NCBI GenBank assembly: GCA_021825865.1
Contig: JAKAFU010000004.1
Location: 1 to 64,000 of the forward strand
Source of the DNA: a bacterium
GTDB taxonomy: Bacteria > SZUA-79 > Acidulodesulfobacterales > Acidulodesulfobacteraceae
Direction: 5' to 3'
DNA length: 64,000 nt
A program made the translations under genes and the position numbers. Below, one piece after another: positions 24,674 through 34,093 of this stretch; position 1 is the first letter of the stretch, and every line of letters starts with the position of its first letter. Below the pieces are notes generated by a model. That model did not search any database. It was not told where the DNA came from and saw only the letters and a list, made by a program, of their open reading frames with translations.

Positions 24674-27514
24674 TTATGCGTTGTTGATGCCTATTTCATT
24701 TTTTAAATATTTTCCTGTCAGCGAATCTTCATTTAATATTATTTCGCAAGGACTGCCTTCCGCTACGACAAAACCTCCGCCGTCTCCGCCTTCAGGTCCC
24801 ACGTCAATTATATAATCGGCACATTTTATAACATCCATATTGTGTTCAATGACTACGACGGTGTTTCCTGAATCTACCAATAGATTAATAATTTTTAATA
24901 ACTTTTTTATATCTTCAAAGTGCAGCCCCGTCGTGGGCTCGTCCAATATATAAAGTGTTTTGAACTCATTTGGTCTGGACAATTCTTTTGATAATTTTAT
25001 TCTTTGAGCTTCGCCTCCGGACAGTGTTGTTGCAAGCTGCCCTAAAGTAATATAGTCAAGTCCCACGTCTATTAAAAATTTTATCTTATGCGCTAATGAC
25101 GGTACGCTTCCGAAAAAATCGTATGCTTCTTTAAACGTCATATTTAATACATCGTAAATATTTTTATCTTTATATTTGACCTCAAGCGTTTGGCTGTTAT
25201 ATCGCCTGCCTTTGCAAACATCGCAGGTAACATAAACATCCGGCATAAAAAGCATCTCAATTTTTTTAACCCCGTCACCGGCGCAAGCTTCGCATCTGCC
25301 TCCCTTAACATTAAAACTGAATCTTCCGGGCTGGTAACCCCTTATTTTGGATTCTTTCGTCTCTGAAAACAGGGTTCTTATGCTCGTAAAAATACCCGTG
25401 TAGGTTGCGGGATTAGACCTTGGGGTTCTCCCTATCGGAGATTGGTCAATATCTATCACTCTTTCAATCAGATTTATATTTTCAATCAAATCGACATCAA
25501 ATTTTGAAAAATCTTTTATTCCGTTTTTATAGCCGGATACAGCTTCATATAACGTGTCAATAACGAGGGTACTTTTGCCCGAACCGGAAACGCCCGTAAC
25601 GCAGACTAAATTACCTAAAGGAATTGCAACATCTATGTTTTTTAAATTATTTTTTTTAGCCCCTATAATTTTTATAAAACCTTGAGCCTGCGGTCTTCTT
25701 CTTGCCGGAATATCTATTTTTAATTTTTTAGTTAGATATTTTCCGGTCAAAGAATCCGGATTACGCATTATTTCTTCCGGAGTTCCTGCAGCCACAACAA
25801 ATCCTCCGTTTTTACCGGCTCCCGGACCCATATCTATAATATAATCGGATTTCAGCATAGTCAGCTCGTCATGTTCTACAACTATCAGACTGTTGCCTTT
25901 ATCTCTTAAATCAAATATAGTCTTTAAAAGCCTTTCATTGTCACGCATATGAAGACCTATACTGGGTTCGTCTAAAATATATAGAACGCCTGTAAGTCCG
26001 GAACCTATCTGCGTTGCCAGCCTTATTCTTTGAGATTCGCCGCCTGAAAGGGTGGAGGCTGACCTTGAAAGAGTAAGATAATCTAATCCTACATTTACGA
26101 GAAAAGATAACCTTTCGGTAATTTCCTTAATGATTCTGTCGGCTATACCAAGTTCATATTCATTGAGACTGATATTCTTAAAAAAATACAGTGCATCTTT
26201 TATGCTTAAATTTGTAATATCAACTATTGATAAATTATTTATTTTATAGCTTAAAGATTCTCTTTTCAGCCTGAACCCGCTACATTCGGGACAAGGCTTT
26301 TCACTCATAAATTTATAAGGGTCGATAATATAATTTACGGAATTATTATTCAGACTCTTTTTAAGCATAGGAATAATCCCTTCCCATTCTTTTGAATTAA
26401 AACTTTGCTTGTCTGAATGTTCATCGTAAAACTCGATTTTTTCGCCGTTTGAGCCGTATAAAATAATTTGCTGTATATTTTCGTCAAGTTCTTCATAAGG
26501 TGTATTCGGATTAAACTTATAATGCAGAGCTAAACTGTTTACAATATGATTTCTGTAAACAGGACTCGAATTTTTTAGTACAGCTACGGCGCCGTCTTTT
26601 AACGACAGTTTTTTATCCGGAATTATCAGATCTTCGTCAAAAAATGTTTTATAGCCCAATCCTCCGCAAGAAGGGCATGCTCCTGCAGGACTGTTAAAAG
26701 AAAACATCGCAGGCTCCGGCTTACCGTAATTAATACCGCAATCTAAACACACGGAATGTTCGCTCAAAAATATGTCCGTTTCCTTTTCGTCTTCAGCTAT
26801 AAATTTCAGTTTTAATGTACCAAGAGATAATTTTAATGCAATTTCTATAGAATTATATAATCTTTGTTTGATTTCTTTTTTTATAACAAGCCTGTCTATG
26901 ACAACGTCAATATCATGTTTTTTATTTTTATCTAGAATAATATCGTCTTCTAAGCTATACTGCACGTTATCAGCGTATATTCTTGAAAATCCGTGCTTTA
27001 AATATTCTTCAAATTTTGTTTTAAATTCGCCTTTACGTCCTATGACCACCGGAGATAAAACTATCAATCTGCCGCCGCGCTTCCCATAGTCAAAAATAAC
27101 ATCTATCATCTGGTCTATAGTTTGCGGTTCAATTTTTTTGCCGCATTTATAGCAATAAGGAGTACCTATTCTTGCGAAAAGCACCCTTAAATAATCATAT
27201 AAATCCGTTATTGTGCCGACTGTAGAGCGGGGATTCTTACTGACTGATTTCTGTTCAATGGAAATAGTAGGGGATAAACCTTCAATTGAATCAACATCGG
27301 GTTTATCCATCTGTTCCATAAATTGCCGCGCATAAGAAGATAGGGATTCTAAGTATCTTCGCTGTCCTTCTGCAAATATTGTGTCAAAGGCAAGACTTGA
27401 TTTTCCGGAGCCTGATAAGCCGGTTATAACAACAAGTTTATCTTTGGGAATTTCTAAATTTATATTTTTTAAATTATGCTGCCTTGCGCCTTTTATTATT
27501 ATTTTTCTTTCCAT
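24674..27514 (-). CDS. uvrA: Excinuclease ABC subunit A
   Basis: UvrA is the DNA damage sensor of nucleotide excision repair and loads UvrB. The 946-aa protein has the full family length with two ABC ATPase modules: Walker [10 protein letters not shown] near the N-terminus and GVSGSGKST near residue 640, two LSGGE signatures ([14 protein letters not shown] and [14 protein letters not shown]), and zinc-finger cysteines in CLDCG...CPSCGG and CEACAGDG...CDVCKG. The start overlaps the 3' end of pdxA by 16 bases. It is last in the long nadA-to-uvrA minus-strand run that also carries mfd, which works in the same repair pathway. Confidence 0.97.
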   Translation of the reverse strand: MERKIIIKGARQHNLKNINLEIPKDKLVVITGLSGSGKSSLAFDTIFAEGQRRYLESLSSYARQFMEQMDKPDVDSIEGLSPTISIEQKSVSKNPRSTVGTITDLYDYLRVLFARIGTPYCYKCGKKIEPQTIDQMIDVIFDYGKRGGRLIVLSPVVIGRKGEFKTKFEEYLKHGFSRIYADNVQYSLEDDIILDKNKKHDIDVVIDRLVIKKEIKQRLYNSIEIALKLSLGTLKLKFIAEDEKETDIFLSEHSVCLDCGINYGKPEPAMFSFNSPAGACPSCGGLGYKTFFDEDLIIPDKKLSLKDGAVAVLKNSSPVYRNHIVNSLALHYKFNPNTPYEELDENIQQIILYGSNGEKIEFYDEHSDKQSFNSKEWEGIIPMLKKSLNNNSVNYIIDPYKFMSEKPCPECSGFRLKRESLSYKINNLSIVDITNLSIKDALYFFKNISLNEYELGIADRIIKEITERLSFLVNVGLDYLTLSRSASTLSGGESQRIRLATQIGSGLTGVLYILDEPSIGLHMRDNERLLKTIFDLRDKGNSLIVVEHDELTMLKSDYIIDMGPGAGKNGGFVVAAGTPEEIMRNPDSLTGKYLTKKLKIDIPARRRPQAQGFIKIIGAKKNNLKNIDVAIPLGNLVCVTGVSGSGKSTLVIDTLYEAVSGYKNGIKDFSKFDVDLIENINLIERVIDIDQSPIGRTPRSNPATYTGIFTSIRTLFSETKESKIRGYQPGRFSFNVKGGRCEACAGDGVKKIEMLFMPDVYVTCDVCKGRRYNSQTLEVKYKDKNIYDVLNMTFKEAYDFFGSVPSLAHKIKFLIDVGLDYITLGQLATTLSGGEAQRIKLSKELSRPNEFKTLYILDEPTTGLHFEDIKKLLKIINLLVDSGNTVVVIEHNMDVIKCADYIIDVGPEGGDGGGFVVAEGSPCEIILNEDSLTGKYLKNEIGINNA

Positions 27515-28548
27515 TTTAATCTGTTATCCGCAATTTTAGAAGCAAGCAATATTGAATAAATTATACTTCTTGCGTCCGCAATATTTTTTCCTGCGATATC
27601 GTAAGCAGTTCCGTGTACGGGCGATGTTCTGACGACAGGCAGTCCAACCGTTACATTAGCTCCGTAATTGAATGATAAAAGTTTAAAAGGAATTAATGCC
27701 TGGTCATGATACATAGATATTATAATATCAAAATCTTTATATCTTTTTGCATAAAAACTGTCGGAAGGGAAAGGACCTTCTATATTAAAATTATTTCGTT
27801 TAAATTCAGCAATGACGGGACTGATTATATTAATTTCTTCTTTTCCGATTTCTCCATTTTCTCCTGCATGAGGATTTAACCCAAGAACTGCAATATGCGG
27901 ATTATTTATATCAAAATCAATTCTAAGCGATTTGTAAGCTATATTGATAATTTTTTCTAACAAATTTTCGGTTATTTTCTCCGAAACAAATTTTAAGGGT
28001 ATATGAATAGTAGCAAGTATGGTTATTAATTCTTTTGAATAAAAAAGCATTGCATAATTTTCTTCGGAAGTAAGATGGGCCAAAAGCTCCGTATGAGCAT
28101 GAAACATTGCTCCGCCTTTAAACATCATATTTTTATTGATAGGCGCCGTAGCGATGCCCTTTATCTTGCCCGACTTAGCAAATTCAACCGCCTTTAATAT
28201 AAATTTTTCTGTATCTTTAGCATAATTATAATTTTCAACTCCGAAATTGACTGATATATATGACTCATCTGAACAATTAATAACGTTTATGCAATCATTC
28301 CTGTAATATTTTAAACTGTCTTCTTCGCTATTTATATCATCCGGACAGATAGAATTAATTTTATATTTTGATTTCACGACATAATTGTTTACAAAATCTA
28401 TATATGCTGCCGAACCAAAAATTACGGGCATAATAATCCTGCTATTTTTTTCTAGAAAATATTTGCACGACAAAATAGAGATTTCCGGTCCGACTCCACC
28501 GGGATCGCCCATAGTTATGCCGATAATATTATTTTTTTTCAACGGCAT
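27499..28548 (-). CDS. pdxA: 4-hydroxythreonine-4-phosphate dehydrogenase
   Basis: PdxA oxidises 4-phosphohydroxy-L-threonine in the DXP-dependent pyridoxal phosphate pathway. The 349-aa protein starts [15 protein letters not shown], has the metal-binding [10 protein letters not shown] and [11 protein letters not shown] motifs, and ends with the conserved [24 protein letters not shown]. It follows the SurA-like gene by 53 bp and overlaps uvrA by 16 bp. Confidence 0.96.
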   Translation of the reverse strand: MPLKKNNIIGITMGDPGGVGPEISILSCKYFLEKNSRIIMPVIFGSAAYIDFVNNYVVKSKYKINSICPDDINSEEDSLKYYRNDCINVINCSDESYISVNFGVENYNYAKDTEKFILKAVEFAKSGKIKGIATAPINKNMMFKGGAMFHAHTELLAHLTSEENYAMLFYSKELITILATIHIPLKFVSEKITENLLEKIINIAYKSLRIDFDINNPHIAVLGLNPHAGENGEIGKEEINIISPVIAEFKRNNFNIEGPFPSDSFYAKRYKDFDIIISMYHDQALIPFKLLSFNYGANVTVGLPVVRTSPVHGTAYDIAGKNIADARSIIYSILLASKIADNRLKWKEK

Positions 28549-28601
28549 TTTTTCTTAAATTTTATATTTATCAGTTTTAATTGAATTAGTTCTGGATAAA
28601 A

Positions 28602-29642
28602 TCAAGAAACTAAAAGCAGTTTAATAAATGAATCTTTTCTGGCTTTCTTTACAAGTTTCGATAAATATTTACCTGTTTTAATTTTTTCCAGCAGCATAAA
28701 GATTTTTGATTTAACCTGTCTGAAAGACTTATATGAGCCGTATTTTTTACCTACAGACTTAAGCAGTGTATAACCGAATTTTGACGGAATTATTTTGCTT
28801 ATCTGCCCTACTTTTAATTTGAATGCCGCCGAGGAAAAAGCTGGCGACAATTTGTCTTTATAAACATAACCTATCCTGCCGCCATTTTTTTCGGAAGGAT
28901 CGTCCGAATATTTTGAAGCTAGCGACGAAAAGCTGACATCCCCCTTAATGGCGATATTTCTGATATGAAGCATTCTGCGATATATTTTTTCTCTCAATAT
29001 TTTACTTGCATCTGTAGGAACTGAAATAAATATAAGCTTTAAGTCTTCCTCTTCCCTGCCTCTGAATTCTTCAATATTTTTCTTGTAATAATTGAGAAGC
29101 ATTGCATTAGTAATATTCATTTTACTGCCGTATATTTTTCTCAAGAGGCTGAACTGCATAAAATGTTTCTCAAGCTGTTTTTTGTACTCATGAAAACTAA
29201 TTCCCCTAGTTTTCAGCATTTTTTTAAATTCAGATACCGTCATATTGTTTGATTTCGCAACAGCTTGAATATAAGCATCAATTTTTTTAGGCGATATGTA
29301 AAGAGCGGCTTTTTGTTCTTCCTGCTTTATAAGCAATTTATCGACCAAAAAATTAATAATTTTTTTCGTCTGCGTCATTATCCTTGCATCATTGCTGTTA
29401 AATATACCGTTTGACGCGTCTTTTTGCATTTGTTCGTAATTCTCAAACGCCGGTTTGTTAAATTTAGCAAAATCATATTGCGTGATAGGAGTTTTGTTGA
29501 CAACGGCCATCACTTGGTCTGCTATAATTGCGTGGACGTTCAGTACGGGCAAAAAGATATAAACCGATAAAAATACAATAAGAGACGCAGTAAAAATACG
29601 TCTCTTATTGCTGTTATAACTTGACTTAACTTTTTTACTCAT
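28602..29642 (-). CDS. SurA-like periplasmic peptidyl-prolyl isomerase/chaperone
   Basis: The 346-aa protein has a membrane-anchoring or signal sequence (about residues 15-37), a SurA_N-type helical chaperone domain starting with DQVMAVVNKTPITQYDF, and one parvulin domain (about 197-300) with SFSSLASKYSDDPSEKNGGRIGYV and FGYTLL. E. coli SurA has two parvulin domains; the single-domain form is common in delta-like lineages. It would assist outer-membrane protein folding. The neighbouring gene encodes a second parvulin. Confidence 0.88.
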   Translation of the reverse strand: MSKKVKSSYNSNKRRIFTASLIVFLSVYIFLPVLNVHAIIADQVMAVVNKTPITQYDFAKFNKPAFENYEQMQKDASNGIFNSNDARIMTQTKKIINFLVDKLLIKQEEQKAALYISPKKIDAYIQAVAKSNNMTVSEFKKMLKTRGISFHEYKKQLEKHFMQFSLLRKIYGSKMNITNAMLLNYYKKNIEEFRGREEEDLKLIFISVPTDASKILREKIYRRMLHIRNIAIKGDVSFSSLASKYSDDPSEKNGGRIGYVYKDKLSPAFSSAAFKLKVGQISKIIPSKFGYTLLKSVGKKYGSYKSFRQVKSKIFMLLEKIKTGKYLSKLVKKARKDSFIKLLLVS

Positions 29643-29724
29643 ATTTTATTATTTCCCGTATTAAATTTGAAACATATTAATACACATACATAAAAAAACA
29701 ATAATTATTAATAACTATTGAATA

Positions 29725-30675
29725 TTATTTTTTCGAAGGCGTTGAAGCCGATGGTTTAAATTGATTTAACGCCGCTAAATTTTTATAATAATATGTGATC
29801 TTGGAAGCTTTTTTGACTTTGTTAAGGTAATTTTTAAACAATTTTTGTCCTTCTTTTTCTTTCATGATCATAATGATTTGATTTTTTATTTTAGAAAACG
29901 GTTTTGGCTTACCCGATAAAATATTATTGAGCCTGACGATATCAAAATTTTTACCTACAGGTACTATATTGGAATAACCGCCTATTTTAGGTATGCTGAA
30001 TGCAGCCTGATTAAACGAAGGCGCCGTCTCCCCGAATTTTATCCAGCCGAGAGCTCCTCCGCTTTTTGCATTCGGAGCCGCAGAATATTGTTTTGCCAAT
30101 TTTGGGAAAGAAACCCCTTTTTGCAAATCTGCATATACTTTTTTTGCGGCAGCTAATGAACTAAGTTGAATATAGCTTACATTAATTTTAGACGGCAAAT
30201 TAAATGTAGCAAGATGTTTTTTATAAAAATTCTTAGCAGCCTGATCGGTAATTACCAATTTTTTTTGCACTTTTTCATTTAACAAAAGCTGCACAAGCAA
30301 ACCTTTTTTAAAATCAGACAGCTGCATTTTATATGCCTTTGATTTATTAAGTCCGTCTTTAATTGCTCTATCTGCCAAAATTTGTCTTTCTACCATACTG
30401 TTGAGAAATCGCTTTTGTCCTTGCGGCGTTGATACAAATGACGTAACAGAAGGAGGCAGTTTTGCAATCTCTGATTTAAATTCATTGAGTGTTATCGGTT
30501 TGCCGTTTACCGTTGCTAAAACCTTTGCCGAAGGAGCAGGTTTTTTTGCGCATCCGTAAAGTCCGAAAGATATTGCAAATAAAAATAAACTAAATACGAT
30601 AATTTTTGAAAATCTCCTAGTGAATTCTGATTTGTTTGACAAATTAACTTTGCCGTTTTTCTTCCCGAAATACAT
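29725..30675 (-). CDS. PpiC/PrsA-like parvulin lipoprotein
   Basis: The 316-aa protein has a signal peptide ending in the lipobox LYGC (lipidated C42), a SurA_N-like segment starting VLATVNGKPITLNEFKSEI, and a parvulin domain (about 165-265) with FPKLAKQYSAAPNAKSGGALGWI. GGGAGA precedes the ATG. It lies between mfd and the SurA-like gene; two foldases side by side probably arose by duplication and may handle different envelope clients. Confidence 0.9.
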   Translation of the reverse strand: MYFGKKNGKVNLSNKSEFTRRFSKIIVFSLFLFAISFGLYGCAKKPAPSAKVLATVNGKPITLNEFKSEIAKLPPSVTSFVSTPQGQKRFLNSMVERQILADRAIKDGLNKSKAYKMQLSDFKKGLLVQLLLNEKVQKKLVITDQAAKNFYKKHLATFNLPSKINVSYIQLSSLAAAKKVYADLQKGVSFPKLAKQYSAAPNAKSGGALGWIKFGETAPSFNQAAFSIPKIGGYSNIVPVGKNFDIVRLNNILSGKPKPFSKIKNQIIMIMKEKEGQKLFKNYLNKVKKASKITYYYKNLAALNQFKPSASTPSKK

Positions 30676-30745
30676 TTAGTTTCTCCCGAAATAATTTGAA
30701 TTTTTTTATAAGGATTATTAAATTGATTTACACATATATTTTATC

Positions 30746-33700
30746 TTAAATATTAACATAGCGGTCTATTTCTTGCAAGATAAATATAATAGCGTCTATA
30801 TCCGGAGTACTTTCAGCGGCTGCGTTATAAATATTATCTTTTGAGTCGTTTTTGTTTTTTTTCGCCTTTATCTTTAGTTTATATTCAGAAATGAAATTAA
30901 TCAGATATTTAGACAGTATTTCTTTATCATTTACAAAACTTATTAATGCTTTTGCGAATTCTACATTTTCATCGTTTAAATCATTTGATGTTTGTATAGC
31001 CGAAAATTCAGGAATATAAGCTCCGGAGTATAATTCTTCACTGTTATAGCTAAATTTCTCAGGGCGTTCTTCGTATCCGGCAGCCCCTCCGCTTTTGTTA
31101 TTTTTATCAGAGTTATTATAAAATTCAATATCAAATCCTTCTTTGTGAATATCGATAAATTTTACTTTTATTTTTCTCATACAGACCTTTAGCTTAGAGA
31201 TATTTATTAAATTGCCGACCTCTTCAGGATATCTTCCGAACCTGTCTATCAATTCTTCTTCTATGCCGGCAACCTCTTCAATGCTGCTGCAGGTTGACAG
31301 CCTGCGGTAAAAACTTAATTTTATTTTGCCGTCTGTTATATAACCGTCCGGAATATACATATTCAGATTAACCTTAACTTCCGGAAATATTTCTAAAGGC
31401 AGAACCTTGCCCTCTATTTTTTTAATCTCGTCTTTAAGCATTTGCATGCACATTTCTAAACCTATAGAATTTATATTGCCGGATTGGGCTCCGCCTAAAA
31501 TATTGCCTGCGCCCCTTATCTCTAAATCTGCCATAGCCAGTCTGAAACCGGAGCCTAAATCATTATATTCCATGATAGCTGCAAGCCTTTTGTTCTGCTC
31601 TTTGGTCAACTCTTCAGAATTGGTCAGCAGTACGCAATAAGCCTGCAGATACGACCTGCCGACCCTGCCTCTTAATTGATATAGCTGGCTTAAACCCAAA
31701 CCTTCCGCATTATTTATAATAATAGTATTTACATTCGGATTGTCGAGACCGGCTTCAATTATAGATGTGCTGAGCAGTATATCGTATTCCTTATGATAAA
31801 ATTTGTGCATTATTTCCTCAAGGCTGTCGGCATCAAGCCTGCCGTGAGCAACGCCAACCCTTATATCAGGCATAAACTTGTTAAATTTATTCAGCAAGGA
31901 TTCAAGATGCGCTATTCTGTTATCTATGAAATAAACCTGTCCCCCTCTCATTATTTCCCTATAAATATATTCTTTTATCAGAGTTTCACTGTACAACGAA
32001 ATGACAGTGTGTATATTTTTTCTGCCTATAGGCGCCGTATTCAGAATGCTTATATCTCTTATGCCGGACACCGAGAGATAAAGAGTCCTCGGTATTGGGG
32101 TCGCGCTTAAAGCAAGCACGTCAATAGAAGATTTTAATTTTTTTAATTTTTCTTTTTGGAAAGCTCCAAATTTTTGTTCTTCGTCGATTACTAAAAGTCC
32201 AGGGTCTTTAAGTTTTATTTTATCCGATAATAGCTTGTGGGTTCCTATTATTATATCGACGCTGCCGCTTTCTATTGATTTTATCGTTTCTTTTTCTTCC
32301 TTTGCAGACATAAATCTGGATAAATAAGCAATTTTAATCGGATATTTTTCAAAACGTTTTGAAAAATTAGTGAAATGCTGTTCAACTAATAAAGTCGTAG
32401 GAGCTAAAAATACTACCTGCTTCCCGTCCATAGCAGCTTTAAAAGCAGCTCTTATCGCAATTTCCGTTTTGCCGTAGCCGACATCTCCGCAAACTAATCT
32501 GTCCATCGGTTTATTAGATTCCATATCTGCAAGAACATCTTTTATTGCTTTAGCCTGGTCTTCTGTTTCCTCATATTCAAAATTTTCTTCAAACTCCCTG
32601 TAAGAGTCATCTTCTTTTGAAAAAGCAAACCCCTGTTCTGATTTTCTTTTAGCGTATAATTCAACAAGGTCTTTAGCTATCTCTTCGATTTTTTCTTTAG
32701 CTTTTTTCTTTGATTTTTCCCAAGTTCTGGTTCCCAATTTATTTAATTCAGGTTCCGTTTCTCCTGAATTTATATACTTATGTATAAGATATATCTTTTC
32801 GGAAGGCACATATACTTTATCGCCTCCGGCGTAAATAATTTCAAAATAATCGGCGGTCAAATTTCCCGCTCTTATTGTTTTTATTCCTGTAAATTTCCCT
32901 ATGCCATGATTGACATGAACTACAAAATCGCCCGGATTTAACTCTCTGATATTTTCAAAAAAATCTGTGTTGTCTGTTTCTTTTTTAAATTCACTTTCCC
33001 CAATAATCTCTTTGCGTTTTTCGGACGAGTGCCGTTCCGGTGAAATGAGAAATTTACGTTTTTTGGAAAAAAAATCCTCAGAATAATAATCCAATTTATA
33101 GTAATTTTTTGCGGAGCGTATATAACTTCCATCCGTGTTTAAATTAAAATAAAAAATATCATTATTATATTTTTTTAATAAATTATTAACCTGATTTTCA
33201 AGAAAGGCAATTTCACTATCATAACCTGCGGCTGCATTTGCCGTAAAATTCTGCTCATCCTGATTTTCTGCATTATTGTTATTGATGCGCCGGCTATTAT
33301 TGTTATCAATAATATTTATTACTTCGTTTATATTTTCTTTATTATCATTTAAATCAGATTCTTCCGCAAAAATTAACGGCTTTCCAATAATCTCAAGTAT
33401 ATTTAATTTTTTTTTCAGCATACCGTCTTTTAACGGGAATATTATATAATTATCTATTTTATGAATACTTCTTTGACTGTTTATATCAAAATATCTTATA
33501 TCCTGAACTTCATCATCAAAAAAATCAATTCTTACAGGATTATCAGTGTCGCCTCCGTATATATCTATTAATTCTCCTCTGACAGAAAATTGAAACGGGT
33601 CATGGATATACTCTGTTTTCTCATATCCGAAAGATAATAAATTATTAATTAAATTATTCCTGTCTAAAATATGTCCTTTTTTTACTTTTATAATTGTCTC

Positions 33701-34093
33701 GTCAATATCAAGCCGGGAAGGAACATCACTTAAAAATGATTGGCAGGTGAGTATTAAACTGACAGAAATATTAGCGTCTTCATTTGATTTGCCATTCAGC
33801 AGTTCATATAAAATGCTTGCCGGAATTATTTCTTCGCACAGAACCGCTTTTTTATGTTTAGTTTCAATTGAAATTTTCTGATTAACTTCATCATTCTTTT
33901 CAAAAAAAGCAGGCCGGCGGCAAGATAATAAATTCATATCTTTGTACAAGTTTCTTGCAGTATATGCATTTTTGCATATAAAAATAGTAACACCGCCGGC
34001 ATCGGCATTGCCGTCAATAAGCTCAGACGCTTCTATCGCAAATGCGGATAAAATGTTTAAGATGTTTTTATCTGTATGTAAATTATTTATCAT
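30746..34093 (-). CDS. mfd: Transcription-repair coupling factor
   Basis: Mfd removes RNA polymerase stalled at lesions and recruits UvrA. The 1115-aa protein has UvrB-like N-terminal regions, the RNA-polymerase interaction domain (about 380-450: PGDFVVHVNHGIGKFTGI, DYFEIIYAGGDKVYVP), the translocase with Walker A GDVGYGKTE (about 537) and DEEQ (about 638), the SLYQLRGRVGRS motif VI, and a C-terminal TRCF domain. Two low-complexity inserts are seen: an Asn-rich one at about 255-285 and another at about 995-1045. The ATG overlaps the ppdK stop by 11 bases. Confidence 0.96.
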   Translation of the reverse strand: MINNLHTDKNILNILSAFAIEASELIDGNADAGGVTIFICKNAYTARNLYKDMNLLSCRRPAFFEKNDEVNQKISIETKHKKAVLCEEIIPASILYELLNGKSNEDANISVSLILTCQSFLSDVPSRLDIDETIIKVKKGHILDRNNLINNLLSFGYEKTEYIHDPFQFSVRGELIDIYGGDTDNPVRIDFFDDEVQDIRYFDINSQRSIHKIDNYIIFPLKDGMLKKKLNILEIIGKPLIFAEESDLNDNKENINEVINIIDNNNSRRINNNNAENQDEQNFTANAAAGYDSEIAFLENQVNNLLKKYNNDIFYFNLNTDGSYIRSAKNYYKLDYYSEDFFSKKRKFLISPERHSSEKRKEIIGESEFKKETDNTDFFENIRELNPGDFVVHVNHGIGKFTGIKTIRAGNLTADYFEIIYAGGDKVYVPSEKIYLIHKYINSGETEPELNKLGTRTWEKSKKKAKEKIEEIAKDLVELYAKRKSEQGFAFSKEDDSYREFEENFEYEETEDQAKAIKDVLADMESNKPMDRLVCGDVGYGKTEIAIRAAFKAAMDGKQVVFLAPTTLLVEQHFTNFSKRFEKYPIKIAYLSRFMSAKEEKETIKSIESGSVDIIIGTHKLLSDKIKLKDPGLLVIDEEQKFGAFQKEKLKKLKSSIDVLALSATPIPRTLYLSVSGIRDISILNTAPIGRKNIHTVISLYSETLIKEYIYREIMRGGQVYFIDNRIAHLESLLNKFNKFMPDIRVGVAHGRLDADSLEEIMHKFYHKEYDILLSTSIIEAGLDNPNVNTIIINNAEGLGLSQLYQLRGRVGRSYLQAYCVLLTNSEELTKEQNKRLAAIMEYNDLGSGFRLAMADLEIRGAGNILGGAQSGNINSIGLEMCMQMLKDEIKKIEGKVLPLEIFPEVKVNLNMYIPDGYITDGKIKLSFYRRLSTCSSIEEVAGIEEELIDRFGRYPEEVGNLINISKLKVCMRKIKVKFIDIHKEGFDIEFYNNSDKNNKSGGAAGYEERPEKFSYNSEELYSGAYIPEFSAIQTSNDLNDENVEFAKALISFVNDKEILSKYLINFISEYKLKIKAKKNKNDSKDNIYNAAAESTPDIDAIIFILQEIDRYVNI

